NCBI RefSeq assembly: GCF_037095755.1
Contig: NZ_JBAWKJ010000001.1
Span: 1,615,001-1,679,000, forward strand
Source of the DNA: Sphingopyxis sp. CCNWLW2
Lineage (GTDB): Bacteria > Pseudomonadota > Alphaproteobacteria > Sphingomonadales > Sphingomonadaceae
Direction: 5' to 3'
Length of the DNA: 64,000 nucleotides
A model generated the notes under the pieces. It was not told where the DNA came from, made no database searches, and saw nothing but the letters and a program-made list of their open reading frames with translations. Of the stretch, positions 47,762 to 56,319 are shown in pieces. The number at the start of each line of letters is the position of its first letter. Position 1 is the stretch's first letter. A program made the translations under genes and the position numbers.

Positions 47762-48289
47762 ATGAAACCTTTTGCGATCCTTGCACTCGCCGCCACCGCG
47801 CTGACCCTGTCGGCCTGCGGCGATAATCTGGTCGCTGCCAAGCCGCTGAACGTCGTCAGCGGCCATATCGTGATGGGCGCGACCCCAGACCGACCCGCGG
47901 TCGGCTATTTCCGCGTCCAGGGCGGGCCGCAGCCGGTCCAGCTCGTTGCGGTGACCGCCGACCTCGCGCAGCGCGTCGAGATGCACGAAAGCGTCAAGGA
48001 AAATGGCGTCGTGACGATGAAGCCGCTGCTCCGCGCCGACGTCCCCGCAAAGGGCGAGCTGGTGTTCAAGCAGGGCGGCAAGCATCTGATGATCTGGGGC
48101 ATCAACGGCGCCGCGGTGCGCGCGGGCAAGCTGCCGATGGCGTTCGTGTTCACCAACAACAATAATGAGCGCATCCTGTTCGATCTGGTGATCAAGCCGG
48201 CTGAGGGCGCTGCGGCGGAGGGCGGAATGGACCATGGCGCGATGGATCATGGCGCTGACAAGGCGGCGCCGGACGCGGCCAAGAAATAA
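47762..48289 (+). CDS. Copper chaperone PCu(A)C-type lipoprotein
   Basis: Periplasmic copper chaperone that passes Cu(I) to cytochrome oxidase or binds excess copper. 175 residues, lipoprotein signal peptide (ATALTLSACGD, Cys19). The PCuAC ligand pattern H(M)X10MX21HXM is present as VEMHESV, TMKPL and GGKHLMIWG. The C-terminal tail has a His/Met repeat MDHGAMDHGAD, a second likely metal site. It starts at ATG 47762, divergent from dnaK. It is followed at 6 bases by the HExxH protein. Copper role is inferred from family and ligands. Confidence 0.9.
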   Translation: MKPFAILALAATALTLSACGDNLVAAKPLNVVSGHIVMGATPDRPAVGYFRVQGGPQPVQLVAVTADLAQRVEMHESVKENGVVTMKPLLRADVPAKGELVFKQGGKHLMIWGINGAAVRAGKLPMAFVFTNNNNERILFDLVIKPAEGAAAEGGMDHGAMDHGADKAAPDAAKK

Positions 48290-48295
48290 GTCTGC

Positions 48296-48772
48296 GTGCC
48301 GCGCCACGCGCGTTCCCTGACCCAAGGCGAGGTCGCGCTGGCGCGCAGCGTGTTCGGCGACGCGATCTCCTACGACCGCGTGCGTGTGTGCCATGACAAA
48401 TGGATATTCTTCCAGCCGCGCCACATCGTCATGGCGCCGATGGGCAGCCTGCACTTCAACCCGCACGGCGAGCTCTATTGCGACGATTTCAGCGCGGCGT
48501 CGCAGCGATTGCAGGGGCTTTTCATCCACGAGATGACGCATGTGTGGCAGGCGCAGACGCGCGGGCGCTGGTATCTGGTGCTGATGCGCCATCCGTTCGC
48601 GACCTACAGCTACAGCCTCAAGCCCGGCTGGCTGCTCGAACGCTATGGGCTGGAGCAACAGGCCGAGATCGTCCGCCATTACTGGCTGCTCACACAAGGC
48701 CTGGTCGTCGGCGGCGCGCCGGGGATCGACGCTTATCGCGCGATCCTGCCGTTCGAGGCCGAGTCCGGATAA
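48296..48772 (+). CDS. 'vgr-related' protein with HExxH motif
   Basis: 158-residue cytoplasmic protein starting at GTG 48296, 6 bases after the PCuAC stop. It carries GLFIHEMTHVWQAQ, an HExxH zinc-peptidase-like motif, in a family annotated in sphingomonads as 'vgr related protein'. Relatives resemble the DUF4157-like metallopeptidase module. LTQGEVALARSVFGDAI opens it and AEIVRHYWLL near the end could supply the third ligand (Glu). Substrate unknown. Whether it is active or only binds metal is open. The initiation region lacks a good ribosome site, so it may depend on coupling to the upstream gene. Confidence 0.78.
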   Translation: MPRHARSLTQGEVALARSVFGDAISYDRVRVCHDKWIFFQPRHIVMAPMGSLHFNPHGELYCDDFSAASQRLQGLFIHEMTHVWQAQTRGRWYLVLMRHPFATYSYSLKPGWLLERYGLEQQAEIVRHYWLLTQGLVVGGAPGIDAYRAILPFEAESG

Positions 48773-48783
48773 CGGCCCGGGAT

Positions 48784-48814
48784 AAAAAGACCGGGGAGCG
48801 GCAAGCGCTCCCCG
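48784..48814 (-). terminator. Rho-independent terminator of the Cys-cluster protein gene
   Basis: CGGGGAGCG pairs with CGCTCCCCG across a 5-base loop, and on the minus strand is followed by GTCTTTTT. It lies just past the stop at 48824 and also faces the convergent 'vgr-related' gene. Confidence 0.85.
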
Positions 48815-48823
48815 ATCCGGATA

Positions 48824-48997
48824 TCAGTGCTGCATATCCTTGTGATCGGCGTGATCGGACTTGTCCTCGCCTTTCTTGTCGCAGCAGCAGCCGTCCTTCA
48901 TTTCCTTGCAGCAGCACGCCTTCTTGGGCGCCTCTGCGGCATGGGCGGCGGCGGGGGTGGCCAGCGCGATCGCCAGCCCGAACAAGATCTTCTTCAT
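48824..48997 (-). CDS. Small secreted Cys/His-cluster metal-binding protein
   Basis: 57-residue protein from ATG 48997 with the strong site AAAGGAG. The signal peptide (KKILFGLAIALATPAAAHA) leaves a mature peptide of about 36 residues containing two CCC triplets (KACCCKEM and DGCCCDKK) and a His/Asp tail (SDHADHKDMQH). Six Cys and three His in 36 residues point to metal binding, possibly copper, in the periplasm. It is 36 bases downstream of another small exported protein gene in the same direction and close to a PCuAC gene. I do not know a named family. Confidence 0.72.
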   Translation of the reverse strand: MKKILFGLAIALATPAAAHAAEAPKKACCCKEMKDGCCCDKKGEDKSDHADHKDMQH

Positions 48998-49033
48998 AAA
49001 TGCTCCTTTGAATGACTGAAATCGGGATCGCAT

Positions 49034-49357
49034 TCAGGAGCGCGGCGGTTCGGCTTCGGGAACCGGATCAAGACCGTCGAGCCGCGCCATTGTGGTATCG
49101 GACGGGATGAATTTTTCCGGGCTGGCCAAGCCAATATCGGGCGCCGGGCACGCGATCGCGATGCAGGGCGACGCACAATCGGGGTGCGCGGGCAGCGGCG
49201 TTTTCTTCGCAGGCGCAGACATGTCGCAGCCCGCCATGGCGGGGCCGGCGGTTTGAGCGGCCGCGGCTGCGGTGCAGAGCGGGCTGCCCGGCCCCGCGGC
49301 AAGCAGCACCGCGGCGACGAGCAGGAGCAGCGATTGAAAGAGGCGCCATCGCATCAT
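49034..49357 (-). CDS. Small exported protein of unknown function
   Basis: 107-residue predicted exported protein, with an N-terminal hydrophobic signal segment (FQSLLLLVAAVLLAAGPG). The mature part holds five Cys with His and Met (GCDMSAPAK, AHPDCASPCIAIACPAPD), reminiscent of metal-handling periplasmic proteins. It is the promoter-proximal gene of a two-gene unit with the CCC protein. No family recognised; a copper/heavy-metal role is guilt by association. Start ATG 49357, with a second ATG one codon later. Confidence 0.65.
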   Translation of the reverse strand: MMRWRLFQSLLLLVAAVLLAAGPGSPLCTAAAAAQTAGPAMAGCDMSAPAKKTPLPAHPDCASPCIAIACPAPDIGLASPEKFIPSDTTMARLDGLDPVPEAEPPRS

Positions 49358-49482
49358 GTCGGCATCATTCTATCCGGAAGGGCGGCACATGCAATCCCGG
49401 CGGCGGCAACCCGGGCTGCGTCGCCCCGGAAAACTATTGCCGGTCGGGCGGCCCGCCATTCTTCGCTGGCCAAACACCCGCT

Positions 49483-49497
49483 GTTCGTCCTATGTTC
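49483..49497 (+). promoter_or_regulatory. LexA-type SOS box upstream of rmuC
   Basis: GTTC-N7-GTTC, the alphaproteobacterial LexA consensus, ends 5 bases before the rmuC ATG. A bound repressor would block transcription or the ribosome-binding region. The motif has eight fixed bases, so a few chance hits per 64 kb are expected, but position next to a DNA-repair gene is suggestive. Confidence 0.55.
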
Positions 49498-49502
49498 CGT
49501 TT

Positions 49503-50858
49503 ATGGATTCAACCTCGCTTGTCGTCGCCCTCGTTGCCCTCGCCATCGGTGCCCTGATCGGCTGGCTCTTCGCCGGCCGCCAGTCGGGCGCGCTCACGGC
49601 CGAGCGCGACGGGCTTTCGGAGCGGTTCAAGAGTGCGGTGACCGATCTTGCCGCCGAGGCCGAGGCGCGCAAGGCCGCTGATATCCGGCTCGCCGCGCTG
49701 CTCAGCGAGCAGAAAGCGCGCGACGAAGCGCATGATGCGCAGATTGCGGGGCTGAAGGACGCGCAGGCGGCGCTCACCGCGCAGTTCCGCGAGGTCGGGC
49801 AGGTGATGCTCGATGGCGCGCAAAAGGCGTTTCTCGAACGCGCCGACGCGCGCTTTCGCCAGAGCGAAGAGACGGCGGGGCAGAATCTGAAGGCGCTTCT
49901 GAATCCGGTCCACGAACGCCTGCAAAAATATGAGGAAGCGGTCGGCAAGGTCGAGGCCGAGCGGCGCGACGCCTTCGGCCTGCTCCACGGCCAGATCGCC
50001 GCGATGCGCGAGGGCACCGAACGCGTGTCGAGCGAGGCGGCGAAGCTCGTCAACGCGCTGCGCAACGCGCCCAAGGCGCGCGGGCGCTGGGGCGAGCAGC
50101 AGCTCAAGAATGTACTCGAAAGCTGCGGCCTCTCCGAACATGCCGATTTCCAGACCGAGGTCAGCGTAAACGACGGCGACGGCGGGCGGCTGCGCCCCGA
50201 CGTCGTGGTGAAGGTGCCCGGCGGGCAGAGCCTCGTGATCGACGCCAAGGTGTCCCTGAACGCCTATCAGGATGCGTTCGGCGCGGTCGACGAACGCGAG
50301 AAGGCGGCGCACCTCGCCGCACATGCCGCGGCGATGAAGGCGCATGTGAACACGCTCGGCGCCAAAGCCTATTGGAACCAGTTTCCCGATACCCCCGATT
50401 TCGTCGTGATGTTCGTCCCCGGCGAACATTTCCTCGCCGCCGCGCTCGATCAGGACCATGAGCTCTGGGATTATGCGTTCGAGCGCAAGGTGCTGCTCGC
50501 GACTCCGACCAACCTCATCGCGATCGCGCGCACCGTCGCGGCGGTGTGGCGGCAGGAAAAGCTCGCCAATCAGGCGCGCGAGATCGCCGCGCTCGGCAAG
50601 GAGCTTTACGCGCGCATGTCGGTGATGGGCGCGCATATCGCCAAGGTCGGGCGCAATCTCGATCAGGCGACGGGGGCGTATAATGCCTTCGTCGGCAGCT
50701 TTGAATCGCAGGTGCTGACGCAGGCGAAACGTTTCGAGGCGCTCGATATCGAAACCGGCGACAAGGAAATTCCCGCGCTCCCTGTTGCGGAGCAGTCGGC
50801 GCGTCCGCTCGCGAAGCTCGCGTCGGCGCCAGCGGCGGTGAACGACGCGGGCGAATAG
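49503..50858 (+). CDS. rmuC: DNA recombination protein RmuC
   Basis: 451-residue protein that limits inversions between short inverted repeats; family members have a nuclease-like core. N-terminal membrane helix (SLVVALVALAIGALIGWLF), a long Ala/Glu/Arg-rich coiled coil (about 30-190), then the RmuC domain with RGRWGEQQLKNVLESCGL, LRPDVVVKVPGGQSLVIDAKV (PD-D-K-like core) and FVVMFVPGEHFLAAAL, TPTNLIAIARTVA. Complete. Start ATG 49503 with a LexA-type box just upstream. Followed by a palindromic repeat. Confidence 0.94.
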   Translation: MDSTSLVVALVALAIGALIGWLFAGRQSGALTAERDGLSERFKSAVTDLAAEAEARKAADIRLAALLSEQKARDEAHDAQIAGLKDAQAALTAQFREVGQVMLDGAQKAFLERADARFRQSEETAGQNLKALLNPVHERLQKYEEAVGKVEAERRDAFGLLHGQIAAMREGTERVSSEAAKLVNALRNAPKARGRWGEQQLKNVLESCGLSEHADFQTEVSVNDGDGGRLRPDVVVKVPGGQSLVIDAKVSLNAYQDAFGAVDEREKAAHLAAHAAAMKAHVNTLGAKAYWNQFPDTPDFVVMFVPGEHFLAAALDQDHELWDYAFERKVLLATPTNLIAIARTVAAVWRQEKLANQAREIAALGKELYARMSVMGAHIAKVGRNLDQATGAYNAFVGSFESQVLTQAKRFEALDIETGDKEIPALPVAEQSARPLAKLASAPAAVNDAGE

Positions 50859-50874
50859 GCCCATTCTGAAATCC

Positions 50875-50952
50875 TGTTCGCATTGAGCGAAGTCGAGATG
50901 CCGTGAGGGTGTGGACCGCCGATGGGTGTCTCGACTTCGCTCGACACGAACG
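50875..50952. repeat. Intergenic palindromic repeat element (GAGCGAAGTCGAGA type)
   Basis: Left arm TTCGCATTGAGCGAAGTCGA and right arm ending in TCGCTCGACACGAACGG are near complements spaced by about 28 bases, between rmuC and the convergent META gene. This GCGAAGTCGAGA palindrome is a recurring sphingomonad intergenic sequence in my recollection. It differs from elements A and B. It has no U-run. Confidence 0.7.
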
Positions 50953-50966
50953 GAGATGAGAGGTGT

Positions 50967-51680
50967 TTAAATCACCCGCCGCAATACCGCCGTCCGGCCT
51001 TCGCTCCCGGTCAGGATCAGCGTGCCGTCGTCGGCAAAGGTCAGGCTGACCGGCGAAGCCATCAGTTTGAAGAAGGCCGCCTCCTGCGTCATGCCGGCGC
51101 CGGGACACGCCATTTCGGTCGCCATCAGCGGTCCGGCCTTGAGTGTCCCGCCGTCGACCGAATAGCCGCCCGAAAAGCGGTTGCAGCCCGCGCTGCCGCT
51201 AAGCCGGTTGCCGTCGAATTGCAGCGAGGTCGGCCGGTCCGCCGCGACGGGCACGCCGCCGATCGACACGAAGGTCCAGTTCGATCCCGCCAAGGTGTCG
51301 GGCGGCAATATCTTGCCGCCGCACCCCTGCAGCGCCTTGCCGTCGGCGACGACGCGGACGCTGTCGGAATAGCGACGGTCGCTCATCCCGTCACTGCACG
51401 GCGCCTGCCGGACGACGACCGACAGGCGGTCGGTGGTATAGGTCCGCCCGTTGGTCGACGGCTTCGCGCCGGGGTTCGGCACCATGATCTTCGTCTCGCC
51501 ATAGTCGCCGTCGTAATTGAGCCGCGACGGCGTGATCTCGAGCGTCCAGCCGGGCTCGGTGCCGAGCGCCATATAGGCGGCGGCAGGTTGCTCGCCGGGG
51601 CCTTGTGGCGGCGTTTCGGCGGCGGGGGCGCAGGCGGCGAGCGCGAGAAGCGAAGCGGCGGGGAGGGCGACCCTGATCAT
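50967..51680 (-). CDS. META/HslJ-domain lipoprotein
   Basis: 237-residue exported lipoprotein (LLALAAC, Cys17). The first half (about 35-125) resembles the COG3650-type domain, with ALGTEPGWTLEI and a pair of Cys (APCSDGMSD, ALQGCGGK). The C-terminal META domain (about 130-237) has LAGSNWTFVSIGG, LQFDGNRLSGSAGCNRFSGGY and MATEMACPGAGMTQEAAFF. META domains are linked to heat-shock protein HslJ and to secreted proteins of unknown role. Monocistronic, start ATG 51680. Confidence 0.9.
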   Translation of the reverse strand: MIRVALPAASLLALAACAPAAETPPQGPGEQPAAAYMALGTEPGWTLEITPSRLNYDGDYGETKIMVPNPGAKPSTNGRTYTTDRLSVVVRQAPCSDGMSDRRYSDSVRVVADGKALQGCGGKILPPDTLAGSNWTFVSIGGVPVAADRPTSLQFDGNRLSGSAGCNRFSGGYSVDGGTLKAGPLMATEMACPGAGMTQEAAFFKLMASPVSLTFADDGTLILTGSEGRTAVLRRVI

Positions 51681-51732
51681 GCGGTGTCTCCTGAACGCAT
51701 TATGCTGATCGATCGATGAACCGCGCGCGGCG

Positions 51733-52542
51733 CTATTGGTTCCGCCGCTGGTTCAGCACCTCATATGCCATCACCGCGGTCGCGACCGCGGCGTTGAGGC
51801 TGTCGGCCTTGCCCATCATTGGCATCTTCACGCGGACGTCGGCGGCATCGGCATATTCGCTCGGCATGCCCTGCGATTCATTGCCCGTGAGGATGAAGGT
51901 CGGCGCGGTATAGCGCACCGCCTGATAATCCTCGGTGTCGTCGCCGAGCCAGGTCGCGACGAGCTGCCCCGACCCCTGCCGCAGCCACGGCAGAAACTCG
52001 TTCCAGCGTGCGACCACCAGCTTCTGCGTGAAGATCGCGCCCATGCTCGCGCGCACCGCCTCGACCGCATAGGGATCGGTCGATTCGTCCAAGAGGATCA
52101 GCCCGCCCGCGCCGACCGCGTCGCCGGTGCGCAGCATCGTGCCGAGATTGCCGGGGTCGCGCAGCCGCTCGGCGACGAGCCAGATCGGCGCGGCGTCGCG
52201 GTCGAGATCGGCGAGCGTCGTTCGCGGTTCGGCATAGATGCCGACGACGGTCTGCGGATTGTCCTTGCCCGACAGTTTCGAGAGGATCGCGCCCGTCGTG
52301 TCGATCACCTCGCCGCCCGCCGCCAGCGTGTCGGCGGCGAGCGCCGCCGCGAGCGGGTGTGCGTCGCCCTCGGGCCCGAGGAACAGCCATTGCGGAAGCA
52401 CGCCCGCCTCGCGCGCCTCGGTCGCGATGCGCAGCCCTTCGGCGAGGAACAGGCCCTCGGCGCGGCGATGGCGCTTTTCGCGCAGCAATCGCATCCGCTT
52501 CACCAGCGGGTTCGACAGGCTCTCGATGGTGGAACGGCGCAT
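51733..52542 (-). CDS. TrmH/SpoU-family RNA 2'-O-methyltransferase
   Basis: 269-residue SPOUT-fold methyltransferase acting on rRNA or tRNA ribose. N-terminal substrate-binding domain with SLSNPLVKRMRLLREKRHRR, then the knotted catalytic domain: motif 1 LRDPGNLGTMLRTGDAVGA, motif 2 FILTGNESQGMP and motif 3 MPMMGKADSLNAAVATA. All three motifs present. The exact RNA target (TsnR, RlmB or TrmH type) cannot be fixed from sequence alone. Its start is 4 bases after the HPr stop, so it may ride on the PTS operon. Confidence 0.93.
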   Translation of the reverse strand: MRRSTIESLSNPLVKRMRLLREKRHRRAEGLFLAEGLRIATEAREAGVLPQWLFLGPEGDAHPLAAALAADTLAAGGEVIDTTGAILSKLSGKDNPQTVVGIYAEPRTTLADLDRDAAPIWLVAERLRDPGNLGTMLRTGDAVGAGGLILLDESTDPYAVEAVRASMGAIFTQKLVVARWNEFLPWLRQGSGQLVATWLGDDTEDYQAVRYTAPTFILTGNESQGMPSEYADAADVRVKMPMMGKADSLNAAVATAVMAYEVLNQRRNQ

Positions 52543-52546
52543 GCCG

Positions 52547-52825
52547 TCAATCCTCGCCGAAGCTGTCCTTGACCAGCCCGACGAGTTTCAGCAGCGCGGC
52601 GTCGGCGCCGTCGCCGCGCGTGTGGATGGTGATCGAATCGCCCTTCGCGGCGCCGAGCATCATCAGCCCCATGATCGAGGTGCCGTTGACGCGCGATCCG
52701 CCCTTTTCGACCTCGACCGAGACGCTTTCGGGCAGGCGGCTGACGAAGGTCACGAACTTGGCGCTGGCGCGCGCGTGCAGGCCGCGCTGGTTGGTGATTT
52801 CGACCGTCTCGGAATTTTCGTTCAA
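52547..52825 (-). CDS. ptsH: HPr-family phosphocarrier protein
   Basis: 92-residue phosphocarrier of the nitrogen/regulatory PTS. Start is TTG 52825, overlapping the EIIA stop (TTGA), with GGGAG about 8 bases upstream; no ATG is available in a sensible place. Phospho-His is His17 in NQRGLHARASAKFV, and Ser50 in NGTSIMGLMMLGAA corresponds to Ser46, the target of HPr kinase. No enzyme I gene is here, so it must be elsewhere. Regulatory role (phosphorylation by HprK) is expected, not sugar transport. Confidence 0.93.
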   Translation of the reverse strand: MNENSETVEITNQRGLHARASAKFVTFVSRLPESVSVEVEKGGSRVNGTSIMGLMMLGAAKGDSITIHTRGDGADAALLKLVGLVKDSFGED

Positions 52826-53250
52826 GGGCCCACTCCCAGCATTTCCGACGCGACCGAAATATATTTCTGGCCGGCTTCCTTCGCGGCGATCACCGCGGCG
52901 CGCAGCTCCATCGTCTTGCGCGCGCTTTCGAGGCGGATCAGCATCGGCAGGTTGACGCCCGCGATCACTTCGGTGCGCCCCGATTCGAGCAGGCTGATCG
53001 CAAGGTTCGACGGCGTGCCGCCGAACAAGTCGGTGAGCATCACGACGCCGCGACCTTCGTCGACCTTGCGAATCGCATCGGCGATTTCCTTGCGGCGCAT
53101 TTCCATATTGTCGTTGGGGCCGATGCACACGGTCGCGATGGCCCTTTGGGGACCGACGACATGCTCCATCGCGCGCACCATTTCCTCGGCGAGGCGGCCG
53201 TGGGTGACGAGCACCATTCCCAGAAGCGGCAGAGCCTTATCGTTCGGCAT
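52822..53250 (-). CDS. PTS EIIA component, mannose family
   Basis: 142-residue EIIA-Man-like protein. The phosphoryl-accepting His17 sits in MVLVTHGRLAEEM, and VVMLTDLFGGTPSNLA and VIAGVNLPMLIRL are conserved. It lacks EIIB/C partners, so it is a regulatory EIIA. In alphaproteobacteria such proteins sit with HPr and HprK and feed into ChvG/ChvI signalling (family knowledge). It is 14 bases after rapZ and overlaps the HPr start by four bases. Confidence 0.94.
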   Translation of the reverse strand: MPNDKALPLLGMVLVTHGRLAEEMVRAMEHVVGPQRAIATVCIGPNDNMEMRRKEIADAIRKVDEGRGVVMLTDLFGGTPSNLAISLLESGRTEVIAGVNLPMLIRLESARKTMELRAAVIAAKEAGQKYISVASEMLGVGP

Positions 53251-53264
53251 GCAGTCGTCGACCC

Positions 53265-54203
53265 TTATGTTTTGCCGCCGGGCGCGGAAGCCGCGGGCGG
53301 GGGCCTGCCCTCAAGCCCATCTTGCGGGGCAGAGTCAAGATTGCGGTGGGTCAGCGTTGGCTCATATCCGGATTCGCGTAGCGTTTGGGCAACACGCGCC
53401 GCGACATGGACCGACCGGTGGCGGCCGCCGGTGCAACCAAAAGCAATGGTGACATAGCTTTTGCCCTCGGCGCGGTAGCGCGGCAGCAGGGTCAGGATCA
53501 GCTTCTCGATCTGCGCGACGCTGTCCTCATAGGCGGGGTCGGCGATGACATAGGCGGCGACATCGGCGTCGAGCCCGGTGCCGGGTTTCAGCTTCGGGTC
53601 CCAGTGCGGATTGCGCAGATAGCGCATGTCGAAGACGAGGTCGGCGTTGCGCGGCAGCCCGCGCGCGAAGCCAAAGCTCATCACGTTGAGCACCGGCTCG
53701 CCGTCGCTCGCGTCGCCGAAGCGCTGGCGGATTTCCTGCTGCAAATCATTGCTGCTGTAATTCGTCGTATCGACGACATGCTCGGCCCAGCGGCGGAGCG
53801 GCTCCATCATCTCGCGCTCGCGCGCGATGCCGTCGGCGGCGGGGCGGTCCTCGGCCATCGGGTGGCGGCGGCGCGTTTCGGAAAAGCGGCGCTCAAGCTC
53901 GGCGCCCGCGCAGTCGAGGAACAAAGTCTGGATGTCGCGGCCGCCCGCTTCGCGCAAATCCTTGATCCGGCGCACGAGCAGCGCGGGACGGAAGCCTCGA
54001 CTACGACTGTCGATGCCGATCGCGAGCGGGCGACCCGCTTCGCTGCGCTGCATCGGCGCGTCAATGAGCGTTTCGAGCAGCGCGAGCGGCAGATTGTCGA
54101 CAACCTCCCAGCCGAGGTCCTCGAGCACCTTGAGCACGGTCGATTTTCCCGCGCCCGACAGGCCGGTAACCAGCAACAGGCGCGATTCGGCGGCCGGACT
54201 CAT
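53265..54203 (-). CDS. rapZ: RNase adapter protein RapZ
   Basis: 312-residue P-loop protein. In enterics RapZ guides RNase E to the small RNA GlmZ and binds glucosamine-6-P; in alphaproteobacteria the role is less clear. Walker A is VTGLSGAGKSTVLKVLED; central LVFDMRYLRNPHW with DLRPGTGLD-like KLKPGTGLDADV; and the C-terminal VTIAFGCTGGRHRSVHVA, the most conserved block of the family. It lies between hprK and EIIA, 10 and 14 bases away. Confidence 0.96.
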   Translation of the reverse strand: MSPAAESRLLLVTGLSGAGKSTVLKVLEDLGWEVVDNLPLALLETLIDAPMQRSEAGRPLAIGIDSRSRGFRPALLVRRIKDLREAGGRDIQTLFLDCAGAELERRFSETRRRHPMAEDRPAADGIAREREMMEPLRRWAEHVVDTTNYSSNDLQQEIRQRFGDASDGEPVLNVMSFGFARGLPRNADLVFDMRYLRNPHWDPKLKPGTGLDADVAAYVIADPAYEDSVAQIEKLILTLLPRYRAEGKSYVTIAFGCTGGRHRSVHVAARVAQTLRESGYEPTLTHRNLDSAPQDGLEGRPPPAASAPGGKT

Positions 54204-54213
54204 CGTCGATGCA

Positions 54214-54660
54214 TCATGCGCCGGGCGCCAGCCGTTCGAGTGCGAGCAGGATCTTGATCGGCGCCGACGCCTCGAACGCCGACAGCAGCAGCGCGGGCAG
54301 CGGGCGGCCCGCGACCGTCTCGAACTGATTGATCGACGGCATGCGATCGTAACGGTCGGTCAGGCGCACCGCGAGCGCGAGCGGCACGGGTGCCGTCCAC
54401 GCGCGTTCGATGATCCCGATGCCACGTACTTCCAGCTTGCCCGCGAGATTTTCGGGCGGGCGGCACCACAGGCGGTCGCGTTCGAACCAGATGTCGCAGC
54501 GATCGTCGGCGACCAGCTTGGCACCGCGGTCGATCAGCCGCAGCGCGAGGTCCGATTTGCCCTGTCCCGAATTGCCGAGGATCAGCACGCCGCCATTGCC
54601 CGCCGCGACGCAGCTGGCATGGATATTGATGATATCGGTTCGGGTCCGGCTCGGAAGCAT
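54214..54660 (-). CDS. hprK: HPr kinase/phosphorylase, short alphaproteobacterial form
   Basis: 148-residue C-terminal-domain-only HprK that phosphorylates the regulatory Ser of HPr. The Walker A is LILGNSGQGKSDLALRLI; VADDRCDIWFE follows and VRGIGIIERAW is the HprK signature region. The N-terminal domain of the ~310-residue Firmicutes enzyme is absent, as usual for alphaproteobacteria. I use ATG 54660; a TTG at 54696 is the alternative. Placed between chvG and rapZ. Confidence 0.92.
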   Translation of the reverse strand: MLPSRTRTDIINIHASCVAAGNGGVLILGNSGQGKSDLALRLIDRGAKLVADDRCDIWFERDRLWCRPPENLAGKLEVRGIGIIERAWTAPVPLALAVRLTDRYDRMPSINQFETVAGRPLPALLLSAFEASAPIKILLALERLAPGA

Positions 54661-54714
54661 GGCGCATGGCTTACCGGCGACGATGCGGTGCCGCAAGGCG
54701 ATAGGATGACGGCG

Positions 54715-56319
54715 TCAGCCTGCCGCGTGCCCGCCTTCGCGCGCGGGGAGGGTGATGAGCAGGCTTGCACCGGGTTTGCCGTCGTCGCGATCCTTGGCGC
54801 TGATCGTCCCGCTATGCCCCTCGACGATCGTCCGCGCGATCGCCAGACCCAATCCGCTGTGCCGCCCAAAGGCTCCCGAAGGGCGTTCGCTGTGAAAACG
54901 GCGGAAAATGGCGTCGCGCTGCGCGGGATCGATCCCGGGGCCGTCGTCGTCGACCTTGATGTGAACCTCGTCGCCGAGACGCGTTGCCGAGACGCAGACG
55001 AGGCCGGCGTCGGGCGAAAAGCTGATCGCATTGTCGATGACATTGTCGATCGCGCGTTCGAGCCGGTGGCCGTCGCCCATCACCACCGTTGTGCCCTTGC
55101 GCGGGCGCGCGAATGCGACGCGCGGCTGCGGCACATTCGCGTCGACGCGCGCCGCGCGCGCGGCGAGCATCGATTCGATCATAATGCCGACGTCGATCGG
55201 TTCGAACAGGGTGCGTGACAATTGCGCGTCGACGCGGCTCGCCTCGCTGATGTCGCTCACCAGCCGGTCGAGCCGGCGGACGTCCTCGTCGGCGATCGCG
55301 AGCAGTTGCGCGCGCTGCTCGTCACTCTTGACGCGCCCCAGCCCCTCGATCGCCGAGCGGACCGAAGCGATCGGATTCTTGAGTTCGTGCGTCACGTCGG
55401 CGGCGAAATGTTCGCCCGCGTCGATGCGTTCGCGTAGCGCCTGCGTCATGTCGGACAGCGCGCGCGCGAGCGTGCCGATCTCGTCGCGGCGGCTCGGCAG
55501 GCGCGGGACGACGACTTCGCGCGCGCGGCCGAGGCGGACGCGCACCGCGGCGCGCGCCAGCCGGCGCAGCGGCCGGACGATGGTGCGCGCGAGGAACAGC
55601 GAAAGGAGCACCGAAGCCATCAGCACCATCGCGACGACGACTGCGATGCGGAACCGCTCGGCGCGCACGGTGCGCGTGATATCGCGCGCGTTGAGCGTCA
55701 TCAGCACCGTCTGCGGTGTCTCTAGGTCGACCACGCGCGCGGCGCTGAGCAGCGGTGTGCGTTCGGGGGCAAAGCGGAAGCGGCTCGCGGCGACCCCGCC
55801 GGTCTGCGCCTCGACGACTTCGGGCCAGGACTGCGCCCGGTCGACGCGCGGCTCCTCAAAATCGGGATAGGTCGGCGCGCCGACGACCCAGTCGATCCCG
55901 CGGTCCATCGCGCGCGCGGCATCGCGCTTCCAGGGCTGGAGGTCGGGATCGCGCAGCGTATAGGTCGGCGGACCGCTCTGAAAGCTGTCCGAGATGCGCT
56001 GGCCGTCGGGCGCATAGAAACGCAGCCGCGATTCGGTCGCTGCCGCGAACTCGTCGATCAGCCGCGTCCGCTCCTCGGGGCGTGCGGCCTCGAGCGCGCT
56101 GTCGAGCATCGCGAGCTGGTCCTTCATCACCTCGATGCGTGTATCGACAAGGCGGCTGCGATAGGTGTCGAGATAATAGAAGCCGCCCGCGAGCAGCGCG
56201 ATTGCGAGGATGTTCACCGCGAGGATGCGCGTCGTCAGCGACCAGCGCGCCGACCAGACGAGCGGCGCCTCCTCCTGTTCGGCGACGCTCCCTTCAGCTT
56301 TCTGGGCGTCAGCTTTCAT
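54715..56319 (-). CDS. chvG: Sensor histidine kinase, ChvG/ExoS type
   Basis: 534-residue two-component sensor at the inner membrane. First hydrophobic helix about 30-50 ([20 protein letters not shown]), periplasmic sensor region, second helix ([23 protein letters not shown]), HAMP, H-box [25 protein letters not shown]-box and G-boxes ([21 protein letters not shown]). ChvG senses acid or envelope conditions in rhizobia. Start ATG 56319 overlaps the response-regulator stop by 11 bases; ATG 56343 is an alternative. Adjacent to hprK. Confidence 0.93.
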   Translation of the reverse strand: MKADAQKAEGSVAEQEEAPLVWSARWSLTTRILAVNILAIALLAGGFYYLDTYRSRLVDTRIEVMKDQLAMLDSALEAARPEERTRLIDEFAAATESRLRFYAPDGQRISDSFQSGPPTYTLRDPDLQPWKRDAARAMDRGIDWVVGAPTYPDFEEPRVDRAQSWPEVVEAQTGGVAASRFRFAPERTPLLSAARVVDLETPQTVLMTLNARDITRTVRAERFRIAVVVAMVLMASVLLSLFLARTIVRPLRRLARAAVRVRLGRAREVVVPRLPSRRDEIGTLARALSDMTQALRERIDAGEHFAADVTHELKNPIASVRSAIEGLGRVKSDEQRAQLLAIADEDVRRLDRLVSDISEASRVDAQLSRTLFEPIDVGIMIESMLAARAARVDANVPQPRVAFARPRKGTTVVMGDGHRLERAIDNVIDNAISFSPDAGLVCVSATRLGDEVHIKVDDDGPGIDPAQRDAIFRRFHSERPSGAFGRHSGLGLAIARTIVEGHSGTISAKDRDDGKPGASLLITLPAREGGHAAG

